Assembly: GCA_902802265.1 (NCBI GenBank)
Contig: CADCLN010000004.1
Span: 62,001-126,000 of the forward strand
Source of the DNA: an uncultured Bacteroidales bacterium
GTDB taxonomy: Bacteria > Bacteroidota > Bacteroidia > Bacteroidales > Bacteroidaceae
Reading direction: 5' to 3'
Length of the DNA stretch: 64,000 bases
Every line of letters starts with the position of its first letter. Within the stretch, counting starts at the first letter, position 1. Below the pieces are notes generated by a model. That model did no database searches. It worked only from the letters and a program-made list of their open reading frames with translations, and was not told the DNA's origin. A program made the translations under genes and the position numbers. Shown here piece by piece: positions 39,096-51,600 of this stretch.

Positions 39096-40382
39096 ATGGA
39101 AATCATATTATATCCAGACAAAAAAGAGTGGGGTGGCTATCTTCAGCGTCCACACCGCGATGCTTCCGAACTGCGAGAAGTGGTGAAAACTGTGCTGGAT
39201 GATGTTCGGCAGAATGGCGATAAAGCTATAAAACTGTATGAACAGAAGTTCGATAAAGTGCAGCTTGACTCATTGGCTATTTCTGAAAAAGAACTGAAAG
39301 AAGCTGAATCTCTTGTCAGTACAGACCTGAAAGCGGCCATTCAACTGGCTCATGCCAATATCGAGAAATTCCATGCTGCCCAAAAGTTTAAGACTCTCAA
39401 GGTAGAGACACAGCCAGGTGTCGTTTGCTGGCAGAAATCCGTAGCCATTGAAAAGGTTGGGCTTTACATCCCAGGTGGCACAGCACCGCTCTTTTCCACC
39501 GTGTTGATGCTGGCTACTCCTGCCCAAATTGCCGGTTGTAAGGACATTGTGCTTTGCAGTCCTCCAAATCGTGAAGGAAAGCTCCATCCTGCCATCCTTG
39601 TTGCAGCTCAAGTGGCAGGTGTGAACAGAATTTACAAAATAGGTGGCGTTCAAGCCATAGCAGCGATGGCATACGGAACAGAGTCCGTGCCGAAGGTAAG
39701 CAAAATATTTGGTCCAGGCAATCAGTTTGTTACAGCAGCCAAGCAGCAAGTCAGTCTCCATGATGTAGCCATTGATATGCCGGCAGGACCCAGTGAAGTG
39801 GCTGTCATGGCTGATGACTCTGCCAATCCTAAATTTGTGGCAGCCGACCTGCTGAGTCAGGCAGAACATGGTGTTGACAGTCAAGCAGTCATGTTTACTG
39901 ACAGCGAAATGCTGGCTCAGGCTGTTAATGATGAAGTGAACCGTCAGCTACAACTCCTGCCCCGCAAGGAGATTGCTGAAAAATCGTTGGAATACAGCAA
40001 GATTATTGTAGTGAAAGATTTGAACGAAGTGATTGATATCACCAACGAATATGCCCCCGAACACTTAATCTTGGCAGTGAAAAACTATATGGAAGTAGCC
40101 GATAGCATTGTTAATGCGGGCTCTGTCTTTTTGGGCAACTACTCCTGTGAGTCTGCTGGAGATTACGCTTCTGGTACCAACCACACCTTGCCTACATCGG
40201 GTTATGCCAAGGCTTACAGCGGTGTGAATCTCGACTCCTTCTGCCGCAAAATTACATTCCAGGAGCTCTCTGCTGAAGGTGTTTGCAGTATTGGCCATGC
40301 CGTGGAACAGATGGCGGCAGCCGAACAGCTCGATGCCCATAAATATGCTATGACAGTCAGAATGGAGAATGTGAAATCGTAA
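39096..40382 (+). CDS. hisD: Histidinol dehydrogenase
   Basis: The 428-aa protein oxidises histidinol to histidine in two NAD-dependent steps. Family landmarks are 'VGLYIPGGTAPLFSTVLMLA', 'YKIGGVQAIAAMAYGTESVP', 'KIFGPGNQFVTAAKQQV', 'MPAGPSEVAVMADDSANPKF', 'DLLSQAEHGVDSQAV' (zinc-binding Gln/His), 'NEYAPEHLIL' (catalytic Glu-His) and 'SAGDYASGTNHTLPTSGYAK'. It is 42 bp after hisG and 23 bp before hisC. Confidence 0.98.
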   Translation: MEIILYPDKKEWGGYLQRPHRDASELREVVKTVLDDVRQNGDKAIKLYEQKFDKVQLDSLAISEKELKEAESLVSTDLKAAIQLAHANIEKFHAAQKFKTLKVETQPGVVCWQKSVAIEKVGLYIPGGTAPLFSTVLMLATPAQIAGCKDIVLCSPPNREGKLHPAILVAAQVAGVNRIYKIGGVQAIAAMAYGTESVPKVSKIFGPGNQFVTAAKQQVSLHDVAIDMPAGPSEVAVMADDSANPKFVAADLLSQAEHGVDSQAVMFTDSEMLAQAVNDEVNRQLQLLPRKEIAEKSLEYSKIIVVKDLNEVIDITNEYAPEHLILAVKNYMEVADSIVNAGSVFLGNYSCESAGDYASGTNHTLPTSGYAKAYSGVNLDSFCRKITFQELSAEGVCSIGHAVEQMAAAEQLDAHKYAMTVRMENVKS

Positions 40383-40405
40383 TAACGTGATAATGTAATA
40401 ATTCA

Positions 40406-41443
40406 ATGAAAGCATTACAAGAATTAGTTCGACCAAACATCTGGGCATTAAAACCTTATAGTTGTGCTCGTGATGAGTTTAAGGGTTTTAAGGCAGACGT
40501 GTTTCTGGATGCCAACGAGAACCCCTTCCCTAACGGAGTGAATCGCTATCCCGACCCTTTGCAGGAAGAACTCAAACGCAGCATTTCGCCCATGAAAAGT
40601 GTGCCCGTGCAGAACATTTTTCTGGGTAACGGTTCCGACGAAGCCATCGACCTTGTCTTCCGTGTGTTCTGTCGTCCAGGCGTTGATAATGTGGTAGCCA
40701 TTGCTCCGACCTATGGCATGTATGAAGTCTGTGCCGACATCAATGATGTGGAGTACCGCAAAGTGCTGCTCGACGACAACTACGATTTCTCCCCCGAAGC
40801 CCTTTTGGCAGCTTGCGACAAGCAGACAAAAATCATTTTCCTTTGTTCGCCCAACAATCCCACAGGTAATGCTTTCCGACGTGAGAAGATAGAACAAGTG
40901 CTGACAGCATTCCAGGGCATTGTCGTGGTCGATGAAGCCTACTCCGAATTTTCTTCCCAGCGTCCCCTGCGTTTGGATATAGCCAAATACCCAGGTATCA
41001 TAGTCCTCAATACTTTCAGCAAAGCAATGGGCTGTGCCGGCATTCGTCTGGGCATGGCATTTGCCAGTGAGGAAATTATCGGCTTGATGAACAAGGTAAA
41101 ATACCCCTACAATGTAAATATACTCACCCAGCGCAGAGCCATGGAAGTCTTGCAAGACCTCACTTTGCTGCAACGCCATATTTCGCAGATTATGGATGAA
41201 AGGCAGACGCTGGTGCAAGCCTTTTCTCTGCTACCCATCTGCAAGAAAGTCTATCCTACCGATGCCAACTTCTTCTTGGCAAAAATGACGGATGCAAGCC
41301 GTATCTATCGCTATCTGGTAGAGCGTGGTATTATTGTTCGCAACCGCAGCAAGGTCTCCCTTTGCGGCGATTGTCTCCGCATCACCATCGGACTGAAAGA
41401 CGAAAACACCAAACTGCTCTCAGCATTAAGAAAGTTCGTATGA
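40406..41443 (+). CDS. hisC: Histidinol-phosphate aminotransferase
   Basis: The 345-aa PLP enzyme converts imidazole acetol phosphate to histidinol phosphate. '[20 protein letters not shown]', '[20 protein letters not shown]', '[15 protein letters not shown]', '[16 protein letters not shown]' and '[19 protein letters not shown]' (PLP Lys in the SKxxxxAGxRxG motif) are present. The stop overlaps the hisB start by 4 nt. Confidence 0.97.
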   Translation: MKALQELVRPNIWALKPYSCARDEFKGFKADVFLDANENPFPNGVNRYPDPLQEELKRSISPMKSVPVQNIFLGNGSDEAIDLVFRVFCRPGVDNVVAIAPTYGMYEVCADINDVEYRKVLLDDNYDFSPEALLAACDKQTKIIFLCSPNNPTGNAFRREKIEQVLTAFQGIVVVDEAYSEFSSQRPLRLDIAKYPGIIVLNTFSKAMGCAGIRLGMAFASEEIIGLMNKVKYPYNVNILTQRRAMEVLQDLTLLQRHISQIMDERQTLVQAFSLLPICKKVYPTDANFFLAKMTDASRIYRYLVERGIIVRNRSKVSLCGDCLRITIGLKDENTKLLSALRKFV

Positions 41444-42507
41444 AACGCGCATTATTCATAGACCGTGACGGAACCATTCTGGTGGAACCAGCCGACGAAC
41501 AAATTGATTCGTTTGACAAATTCCAGTTTGTGCCAGGAGTCATCCGCAACCTGCACTTCATCCGTACCAAACTCGATTTTGAGTTCGTCTTGGTTAGCAA
41601 TCAAGACGGGCTGGGTACGGACAGCTATCCAGAAGCCGAATTTTGGCCCACTCACAATCTGATGATCAGCACCCTGCGCAGTGAAGGCGTTGAGTTTGAT
41701 GACCAGCTCATTGACCGTTCTTTCCCTGAAGAAAACCTGCCAACCCGCAAACCAGGCACAGCCATGCTGACAAAGTACATTGCTGGCGACTATGATCTGG
41801 CAAACAGTTACGTCATCGGAGATCGTCAAACAGACAAGCAGATGGCACAGAATTTAGGCTGCAAATACCTGATTCTCGGTGACAATGTGTCCTCTTGGGA
41901 TGCCATAGCTGAGCAACTCTTTGCAGGAGAACGCATCGCTTCGGTACGTCGTACCACCAAGGAAACAGATATCGACATCTGTCTCAACCTCGACGGCACA
42001 GGTCAATGCGACATCCATACAGGACTGGGCTTCTTTGACCACATGCTGGAGCAAATCGGCAAACACGGTGGCATGGATTTGCGCATTCAGGTGAAAGGTG
42101 ACCTTCAGGTGGATGAACACCACACCATAGAAGATACAGGCATTGCCCTGGGTGAATGTATCGCCAAAGCCATCGGCGACAAACGTGGCATTGAGCGTTA
42201 TGGATACACCCTGCCGATGGACGACTGCCTCTGCCAGGTGGCACTCGACTTCGGTGGCCGTCCCTGGCTCGTCTGGGATGCCGATTTCCACCGTGAACGT
42301 GTCGGCGATATGCCCACCGAAATGTTTCTCCACTTCTTCAAGAGTTTCAGCGATGCTGCACGCATCAACCTTAATATCAAGGCAGAAGGACAGAATGAGC
42401 ACCACAAGATAGAGGGCATCTTCAAAGCTCTTGCCCGCAGCATCAAAATGGCTGTAAAACGAGACATATACAAATATCAGCTGCCCAGCAGCAAAGGAAC
42501 GTTATAA
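41440..42507 (+). CDS. hisB: Bifunctional histidinol-phosphatase/imidazoleglycerol-phosphate dehydratase
   Basis: The start at 41440 gives 355 aa, the length of fused HisB. The N-terminal HAD phosphatase domain (residues ~1-165) has '[20 protein letters not shown]' (nucleophile Asp in DRDGT) and '[20 protein letters not shown]'. The C-terminal dehydratase has '[20 protein letters not shown]', '[20 protein letters not shown]', '[14 protein letters not shown]' and '[20 protein letters not shown]' (metal-binding His and Glu). It carries out steps 7 and 9 of the pathway. In-frame codons back to 41362 lie in hisC and are rejected. Confidence 0.98.
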   Translation: MKRALFIDRDGTILVEPADEQIDSFDKFQFVPGVIRNLHFIRTKLDFEFVLVSNQDGLGTDSYPEAEFWPTHNLMISTLRSEGVEFDDQLIDRSFPEENLPTRKPGTAMLTKYIAGDYDLANSYVIGDRQTDKQMAQNLGCKYLILGDNVSSWDAIAEQLFAGERIASVRRTTKETDIDICLNLDGTGQCDIHTGLGFFDHMLEQIGKHGGMDLRIQVKGDLQVDEHHTIEDTGIALGECIAKAIGDKRGIERYGYTLPMDDCLCQVALDFGGRPWLVWDADFHRERVGDMPTEMFLHFFKSFSDAARINLNIKAEGQNEHHKIEGIFKALARSIKMAVKRDIYKYQLPSSKGTL

Positions 42508-42555
42508 ATCGGTTGTACGGTAAAAAAGCCGTAAAACCGCAAAACCGTATATTCC

Positions 42556-43035
42556 ATGAAACAACTAACCATCACTATTCCGCTTGTCAAGAAAGACGAA
42601 GCCGAACTTACCCCCGACGAAGCAAACTTGCTGGAGAAAGCCAAGCAAGCCACCTATCGCAGTTATTCGCCCTACTCACACTTCTCCGTTGGGGCGGCTG
42701 CTCTGCTTGACGACGGTACCATCATCGAAGGCGCCAACCAGGAAAACTGCGCCTATCCTTCCGGACTTTGTGCCGAGCGCACCGCCGTCTTCTATGCCAA
42801 CGCACAATATCCCGACCGAGCCATCACCTTGCTCTGCGTGGCCGCACGTGACACCGAAGGCAACTTCACTCCACGTCCCATTCCTCCCTGTGGCGGTTGC
42901 CGCCAGGTGCTCTCCGAAACTGAAGACCGTCAGCATCAGCCCATGCGCGTCATGCTCTACGGCACCGAGGGCATCTACTTCGTCAACACCGTGAAGGATC
43001 TCCTGCCCATTCACTTCGATACCACCTACCTTTGA
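42556..43035 (+). CDS. cdd: Cytidine deaminase
   Basis: The 159-aa zinc enzyme deaminates cytidine and deoxycytidine for pyrimidine salvage. 'YRSYSPYSHFSVGAAALLDD', 'GANQENCAYPSGLCAERTAV' (CAE: zinc Cys and catalytic Glu) and 'PIPPCGGCRQVLSE' (PCxxC zinc ligands) are all present. It lies 48 bp after hisB and 27 bp before the glucosaminidase gene, so cotranscription is likely. Confidence 0.96.
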   Translation: MKQLTITIPLVKKDEAELTPDEANLLEKAKQATYRSYSPYSHFSVGAAALLDDGTIIEGANQENCAYPSGLCAERTAVFYANAQYPDRAITLLCVAARDTEGNFTPRPIPPCGGCRQVLSETEDRQHQPMRVMLYGTEGIYFVNTVKDLLPIHFDTTYL

Positions 43036-43062
43036 ATTTAACCATTTAAAAGTAAACAGTAA

Positions 43063-43971
43063 ATGCTTCGTCGCTTTGCCTTACTTTTCATTTTAACAAT
43101 CTTCGTTCTACCCCTATCTGCCCAGCTTCGCAAGAACGCAGCCTACCAGAACTACATTGACAAGTACAAGGACTTGGCGATAGAGCAGATGCACAAATAC
43201 CACATCCCTGCCAGCATTACTCTGGCACAGGGATTGTTTGAAAGCGGGGCAGGGCAGAGCGCACTTGCCAAGAATTCCAATAACCACTTCGGCATCAAAT
43301 GCCACGCTGATTGGAAAGGCAAACGCACCTATCATGACGACGACAACAAGGACGACTGTTTCCGCGTCTATCCCTCCGTGCGTGCCAGCTTCGAGGATCA
43401 CTCCCTTTTCTTGCAGGCGCCACGCTACAGCCGCCTCTTCAAGCTCAGCCCCAAAGACTACAAAGGCTGGGCAAAAGGACTGAAAGCTTGCGGATATGCC
43501 ACCCTGCCTACCTATGCTCAACGGCTCATCGACGTGATAGAACTCTACGAACTTTATCAGTATGACCGAGGCAAGTACGCTACCCACGTCTTGCCGGAAG
43601 AATATCATCAGATTTATCTTATCAACAACCTCGACTGCATCATTGCCCGCGAGGAAGATACTTGGGAAAGCCTCTCGCAGGAATTTCGTCAGCGCGGCCG
43701 TCGTATTTCGGCACGTAAGCTGCGCAAGTACAACGAAGCCCCAACGAAAGACTTTTTCCCGCCAGCAGGCACATACATCTTCCTGCACAAAAAGTCCACC
43801 CATGCCGACAAGGACAAGTATGATCGCGACTATTGGCACCACATCCAGCCTGGCGAGTCCATGTACACCATTGCTCAGCAATACGGCATCCGTCTAAAAA
43901 AACTATATAAACTGAACTACCGTGACGCAGATTATATCCCTGAACCTGGTGATTTGCTCCGCGTAAGGTAA
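43063..43971 (+). CDS. Secreted glucosaminidase (GH73-like) with LysM domain
   Basis: The 302-aa protein has a signal peptide ('LRRFALLFILTIFVLPLSAQ'). The catalytic domain (residues ~35-170) shows 'IPASITLAQGLFESGAGQSA' (catalytic Glu), 'SNNHFGIKCHADWKGKRTYH' and 'VYPSVRASFEDHSLFL', matching GH73 flagellar-type N-acetylglucosaminidases. A C-terminal LysM (residues ~258-302, 'IQPGESMYTIAQQYGIRLKK', ending 'PEPGDLLRVR') binds peptidoglycan; a second, weaker LysM-like stretch may precede it. It hydrolyses peptidoglycan glycan strands. A terminator follows. Confidence 0.92.
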   Translation: MLRRFALLFILTIFVLPLSAQLRKNAAYQNYIDKYKDLAIEQMHKYHIPASITLAQGLFESGAGQSALAKNSNNHFGIKCHADWKGKRTYHDDDNKDDCFRVYPSVRASFEDHSLFLQAPRYSRLFKLSPKDYKGWAKGLKACGYATLPTYAQRLIDVIELYELYQYDRGKYATHVLPEEYHQIYLINNLDCIIAREEDTWESLSQEFRQRGRRISARKLRKYNEAPTKDFFPPAGTYIFLHKKSTHADKDKYDRDYWHHIQPGESMYTIAQQYGIRLKKLYKLNYRDADYIPEPGDLLRVR

Positions 43972-43986
43972 TTAAAAGAAGAAAAT

Positions 43987-44017
43987 GCCGCCGTTCCTTT
44001 TGTGTTCGGCGGCTTTC
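43987..44017 (+). terminator. Intrinsic terminator after the glucosaminidase gene
   Basis: GCCGCCG (43987-43993) pairs with CGGCGGC (44007-44013) around a 13-nt loop, followed by TTTCTG. Confidence 0.75.
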
Positions 44018-44133
44018 TGTAGTGTTTCGTTTCTTTCCTGTTTTTGTAACATATAGAAGGGATGGAACAGTGTGTGTTTCATTTTTGAAAACCTGTGTTC
44101 CTTTTCTTTAATCATTATATAAAAGAAAGATGC

Positions 44134-44142
44134 TACCTTTGC
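44134..44142 (+). promoter_or_regulatory. -7 element (TACCTTTGC) of the GH5-esterase operon
   Basis: An exact TAnnTTTGC match 31 bp before the GH5 start codon. An upstream TTTA at 44107-44110 is a weak -33 candidate. Confidence 0.75.
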
Positions 44143-44173
44143 GAAAAATTTTAAACAAACAAAAGATTATTTT

Positions 44174-46036
44174 ATGGTGAAAAAAGCATTTTTGATGGTT
44201 ATTGCTGCATGTTCTTTGTCGTTGTCGGCAATGGGACAGGTTGTGGCACACGGTAAACTGCAACCTATCCATGTGGACGGAAACCAACTGAAAGACCCCT
44301 TTGGAAACAAAGTGGTGCTGCATGGGGTGATGGATACCCCCAGTCCTTATTTCAACAACAATCGTTGGGGCGGTTCAGCTACAGACAACAATGTGTCTGC
44401 ATGTTTGAACTATTTTAATAAACTTTTCACGGCTATGACAGACAGCACACAGGGAGCTTACTGCAATCTGTTCCGTCTGCATTTGGATCCCTGCTGGACT
44501 AACAACGGTGCCCCCAATTATGCAGGCTGGCCTCAGGATGCGCGTGAATCGGGAGATGGAGAAGCAAACATTACCGACTACGACCCTTCCCGACTGAAGA
44601 AGTATCTGAATAATGTGTATTGGAAAATAGCCAACTATGCCATGAAGCACGGGCTTTATGTCATCATGCGTCCACCAGGCGTATGTCCAGGCAACATCTA
44701 CGTGGGTGGCAGCTATCAGAAGTATCTGCTCAATGTGTGGGATATCGTGACGCAGAACGACTCCATCAAAAAGTATTATGGTCAGATTAGCATCGAACTT
44801 GCCAATGAGCCTGTGGGCTTGAAAGATGCCAATGGCAACGATAATGACCAGGCTCTGCGCGACTTCTTCCAGCCTATTGTTGACAAGATTCGCGCCAATG
44901 GCTTCAAGGGCATCATTTGGGTGCCTGGCACAGGTTGGCAGAGCAACTATCGTCCTTACGCCAAGTATCCTGTTCTCGGTGATCAGATTGGCTATGCCGT
45001 ACACGACTATGTAGGGTGGTACAACACCAGCGACAACAGCTATAATCACAATACGGCCATCCAGAGTTTTGGTGAAGCTGTCCCCGTGGTACGTACTAAT
45101 CCGATTGTGATTACTGAGGTGGATTGGAGTCCTTACAAGGAAGGAACAGGACACTATGATGAGCATGGCAATTGGGTGCTGAGCAACTATGGCACGTGGG
45201 CAACGGGCAGTACCAGCAAGTGGGGTTTGGCTTACAAGGCCGTGCTGGACTACTATGGCAACATCTCTATGACGCTTTCCGGTACACATACTTATTTGGA
45301 TGTTGATACCTATCTCAATACAAGTCCTCGTCAGGTTGTTCCTGCCTTTAAGACTGCGATGGAGAAAAATGGTCTGGATCCCTACGAAGCCAGCGGTGTG
45401 GCTTGCTTCCGGTGGTATGCCGACTATGCTAAGGTGAATTATCCCTGGAAGGAACGTTATCAGCCCCGTCAGGAAATTCCAGAGAATCCTTTCGCCCTGC
45501 AGAGTGAATGGTTCAATCCGACCATTCTTTATGAAAACACGGCGTCGTTTGGCAGCAGGATGACTACCTTGAAACTGAAGAAGGGTGGCTGTGCTGGCTG
45601 GCGATTTGAAGACGAAGAAGGCATAGATATCTCTAAAGCGAATTATCTTGTTGTCAAGCTGATTAAGAGTGCTCCTCAAAATGTATGCTTCGCTCTGTAC
45701 GACACTGCCAACTATTGGGCTGAACCCTATATTTTCAACATGAGTTCCAAGAAGACCTGCCAGATTGACTTGCGTGAGATGACGACAAAATCAGGCAATA
45801 AGGTTGACCCCAGCCATATTCGCCTTGCTGGTATCAAATCGTTGGGTGGCGACGTGACCGTTTATATAGAAAGTGTATTCCTCTCGATGGATGGTGAGAA
45901 TCCTATGCCTAAGGACGAACCTGTGACTGTAGAACAAATTACGAACCTGATTGACCAGTATCTGCAGAACGATGGTCCCATCACTATTCAGGATATTACT
46001 GATTTGATTGACAAGTATCTTGAACAAGGTAATTAA
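44174..46036 (+). CDS. Glycoside hydrolase family 5 enzyme with beta-sandwich and tandem dockerin-like tail
   Basis: The 620-aa protein has a signal peptide ('KKAFLMVIAACSLSLSAMGQ'). The GH5 TIM barrel spans residues ~25-420. 'ISIELANEPVG' holds the acid/base Glu212 and 'PIVITEVDWSP' the nucleophile Glu315; 'GAYCNLFRLHLDPCW' and 'YAVHDYVGWY' also fit. Residues ~435-575 form a beta-sandwich ('CAGWRFEDEEGIDISKANYL'; 'KVDPSHIRLAGIKSLGGDVT') also present in the next protein. The tail has 'TVEQITNLIDQYL' and 'TIQDITDLIDKYL' 19 residues apart. It should cut a beta-linked polysaccharide such as mannan or glucan outside the cell. The esterase gene follows after 19 bp. Confidence 0.88.
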   Translation: MVKKAFLMVIAACSLSLSAMGQVVAHGKLQPIHVDGNQLKDPFGNKVVLHGVMDTPSPYFNNNRWGGSATDNNVSACLNYFNKLFTAMTDSTQGAYCNLFRLHLDPCWTNNGAPNYAGWPQDARESGDGEANITDYDPSRLKKYLNNVYWKIANYAMKHGLYVIMRPPGVCPGNIYVGGSYQKYLLNVWDIVTQNDSIKKYYGQISIELANEPVGLKDANGNDNDQALRDFFQPIVDKIRANGFKGIIWVPGTGWQSNYRPYAKYPVLGDQIGYAVHDYVGWYNTSDNSYNHNTAIQSFGEAVPVVRTNPIVITEVDWSPYKEGTGHYDEHGNWVLSNYGTWATGSTSKWGLAYKAVLDYYGNISMTLSGTHTYLDVDTYLNTSPRQVVPAFKTAMEKNGLDPYEASGVACFRWYADYAKVNYPWKERYQPRQEIPENPFALQSEWFNPTILYENTASFGSRMTTLKLKKGGCAGWRFEDEEGIDISKANYLVVKLIKSAPQNVCFALYDTANYWAEPYIFNMSSKKTCQIDLREMTTKSGNKVDPSHIRLAGIKSLGGDVTVYIESVFLSMDGENPMPKDEPVTVEQITNLIDQYLQNDGPITIQDITDLIDKYLEQGN

Positions 46037-46052
46037 AACCGTAAAACCATAG

Positions 46053-48443
<2,391 letters not shown>

Positions 48444-48480
48444 TAGAAATAGCGTGATTTATAATTCTATTTTAATATAA

Positions 48481-48607
48481 AACATTGAGGAAAGGGTAAC
48501 AAGGAAAGTTAAAAGGTTAAAGGTTAATTGTTTGGTTTATTATAGGTAGTTTTTTATTAGTTAGTTAAATCGTTTCTTCACCCTTTATTACCCTTTCCTT
48601 CAATGTT
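48481..48607. terminator. Large hairpin between convergent genes
   Basis: AACATTGAGGAAAGGGTAA at 48481-48499 and its near-complement at 48588-48607 (TTACCCTTTCCTTCAATGTT) can pair over 19-20 bp with one bulge; the 88-nt loop is AT-rich. A T-run follows on the plus strand. It probably ends both transcripts. Confidence 0.6.
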
Positions 48608-48611
48608 TTTT

Positions 48612-51600
48612 CTATTCCAACAACTTTTTCAGAGCTTCGCTATTCTCTTCTTCTGAATAGTATGTGATAAACTCCTTGGGCGACATGCCGAAGTAGTCGT
48701 GGAAGGATGTGGTAAAATAGGAGTGGCTGGAAAATCCCACCTTGTATGCCACTTCGCTTACGTTTACTTTATTATTTATCAGCAGGTATGCTGCTTGTTT
48801 CAAACGGAATGAACGGATGAAGACATTGGGCGATACGCCATAGCGTTCCTTCATCTTGCGGTTCAGGTGTACACGGCTGATGCCCACTTCGTCGCTGAGT
48901 TGCTGCACAGAAAATTCCGAATCGTCCAGATGCTTCTTTACAGCCTCGTTGATTTTGCCGAAGAGTTTGTCGTCTGCATTCTCCATGACAGGTTTAGGCA
49001 GTTCGTTGCCTATCTCTATGCGGTTTGCCTTGTTTCGCATATTCTCTCTGACACGGAGCACTTGCTGAATGGCAGAACGAATCATCATGATGTTGACGGG
49101 TTTCTCCAGATAGTGATCCACTTGCAGGTTCAGGCTGTGCAGCTGCAGGGTTTCGTCACCCTCGCCCGTCAGCATGATGATGGGCGTATTGTCCGTTTCT
49201 GGATTTCCCTTGATGCGCTGACACAGTTCCATGCCATTGCCGTCGGGCATACGATAGTCCGTCACCACCACATCCGGACGACAGGTAAGCACTTGTTTCC
49301 ATGCACTATTTCCTGAGAAAGCACTGATGATATTGTAATCTTTCTCCAACTGAGAACGCAGATAGTTGTTGATTTCGGCATCGTCATCAACCAGCAGTAT
49401 GGTGGCACGCCCATTTTGTTCCGCCTGTTTGGCAGTATTCAGATAGGGGAAATGCAGGGTGAACTCCACACCGTCGGGTTCCAAGTTTTTCACTTGGATG
49501 GTGCCGTGGTGCATCTTCACCAGTTCGTTGACCAGATTCAAGCCAATGCCCGATCCTGAAGCATCTGTTCCTGCGCTGCCTTGATAGAATCGTTCCCATA
49601 GATGGTTGATGTCTTCTTCGCTGAAATGTGAACCGCTGTTGTAGAAACGCAGTTCTGCCTGTCCGTCAACCACACCGCTCCAGGCTGTCACCTTACCTCC
49701 TGTGGGTGTGAACTTGAACGCATTGCTCAGCAGATTGGTGATAATCTTTTCAAAATGTGTGGTGTCCATCATCATGAGAAGTTCCTCTTCGGTATGTTCT
49801 ACTTCAAACGTGATTTCCTTCAAAGTAGCCACACCTTGGAACTGTTCAAATACCTTGTTGGCATATTCCACATAGTCTTGTTCCTCCATGTGGAGTGTCA
49901 GCTGACCAGCATCAATCTTTCGGATGTCTGTGATTTGCTTTACAATGTCCAGCAGGCGGTTGCAGTTTCTCTGCATCACCTCGTAAAGCTGTTGGTGCCC
50001 AGGGTTTTGGTCTTCTTCCTTCAGCTGATGCAATGGCGATTCAATCATGGTCAGCGGAGAGCGCAGTTCATGAGTGATGGAAGTGAAGAGTCGCAGTTTT
50101 GCCTCTTTCATGCGGTCACGTTCTGCCGTCCGTCTCAACACTTCTCGCTGCTTTTTCCTTGCCTGGAATTGTTGGAGTATCAGGTAGGCAAGTGCACAGG
50201 CCAACAGGGTGTAAATCAGAAAAGCCCATGTGGTAGCATACCAAGCAGGGGTTACCACAATGTCGATTTGTGCTTCCGTAGATTGTGTAGGATTGTCTTC
50301 TAGATAGGCTTTCACTCGGAAAGTATAGTTACCTGCTGGCAGTGACGAATAGCTTGCAGATGGTGTGAGAGCATCGGTGTGCCATTGCTGTTCGTGTTTA
50401 TCCAGAATGTAGTCGTAGTGAATGCGTGCTGGGTCGCCCAGTTCCATAGCTGAAAACAGAATGTTGAACGAACCGTTGTCAGCCTTGAGTTTGATACGTT
50501 TGGCATAGAAGATGCTGGCATCCAGTTCTTCGGTGTGGAGTGGGGTGCTGAACCCTGTGAAATAGACGTTGTGAACCTGTGTCTTTCTGTTCTCAATCAG
50601 TTGAGGGGTAAAGCAGATGATGCCGTTGTCGCCACCGAAGAGAATGTAGCCATGTCCAGGAATGACACTGGAGTTACGGTGAAATTCGCCCACTTCATAG
50701 CCACTGAACGATGAATAATTCTTCACGGCATGGGTTTGCCTGTCGATGGATGCAATGTTGGTGCGTGTTCCCATCCAGATTTTCTTGCCATCCACGGCAA
50801 TGGAACGAATCTGCGGACAAGACAATCCCTGTTCTGCGGAAATCAGCTGTTGTTGCTGGCTCTTTATATTATATATAATGAGTCCCTCGTCGCTGGCTAC
50901 AAGAATGTTGTCCCCGTCTTGCCGGATGGCACTGGCATTGTTGATGCGTTTTCCGTCAATTTTCAGTTCTCCGTGTTTGCCCGATTTCTGGTTGTAGTGA
51001 ATCAAGCCACTGCTGGTTCCCACCCAAAGTGTCTGTTCGGTGTCTTGCAGCAGACAGGAAATCCACGGATTGAAGTTGAAGGGGAAGGCGATTTGACTGA
51101 CGGTGTGGCGGGCAATGTCAATGCTAAAGACGCCGTTGCCATTTGTTCCTAACAGCAGACAGTCGGTCGAGGCATTGTAATACATGGTCATGCAGCATTC
51201 CTGATTCAACTTTGTCAACCAATCTTCCTTCCAGCGGCCATTTTCATAATACTGTACTCCGCCACCGAAGCTGGCTACCCAGGGTGTGCCGTGTTTGTCA
51301 ATCTTGATGTCTTGCACCAGCAGCGAATGCAGTCCTTCGTTGATGGGGCGTGCTGTTGCCAGTTTCATGCCGTCTGTCTTGAACACACCGCAACCATCAG
51401 TGGCTACCCAGTAATTTTCTTGTGCGTCAATCTCCATGGATGTCACACAGTTGGCATTCTTTCCGTTTGCCAGGGGCGAAATGGCATGGTAGTGGAAGCA
51501 GTTGTTCTGTGGAGGAATGATGGCGAGTCCCTTGTTCAACAGCATGGCGATGATGTTGCCTTCCTTGTCCTCCTTCATGTCCATCACTTTGCTGTATGAA

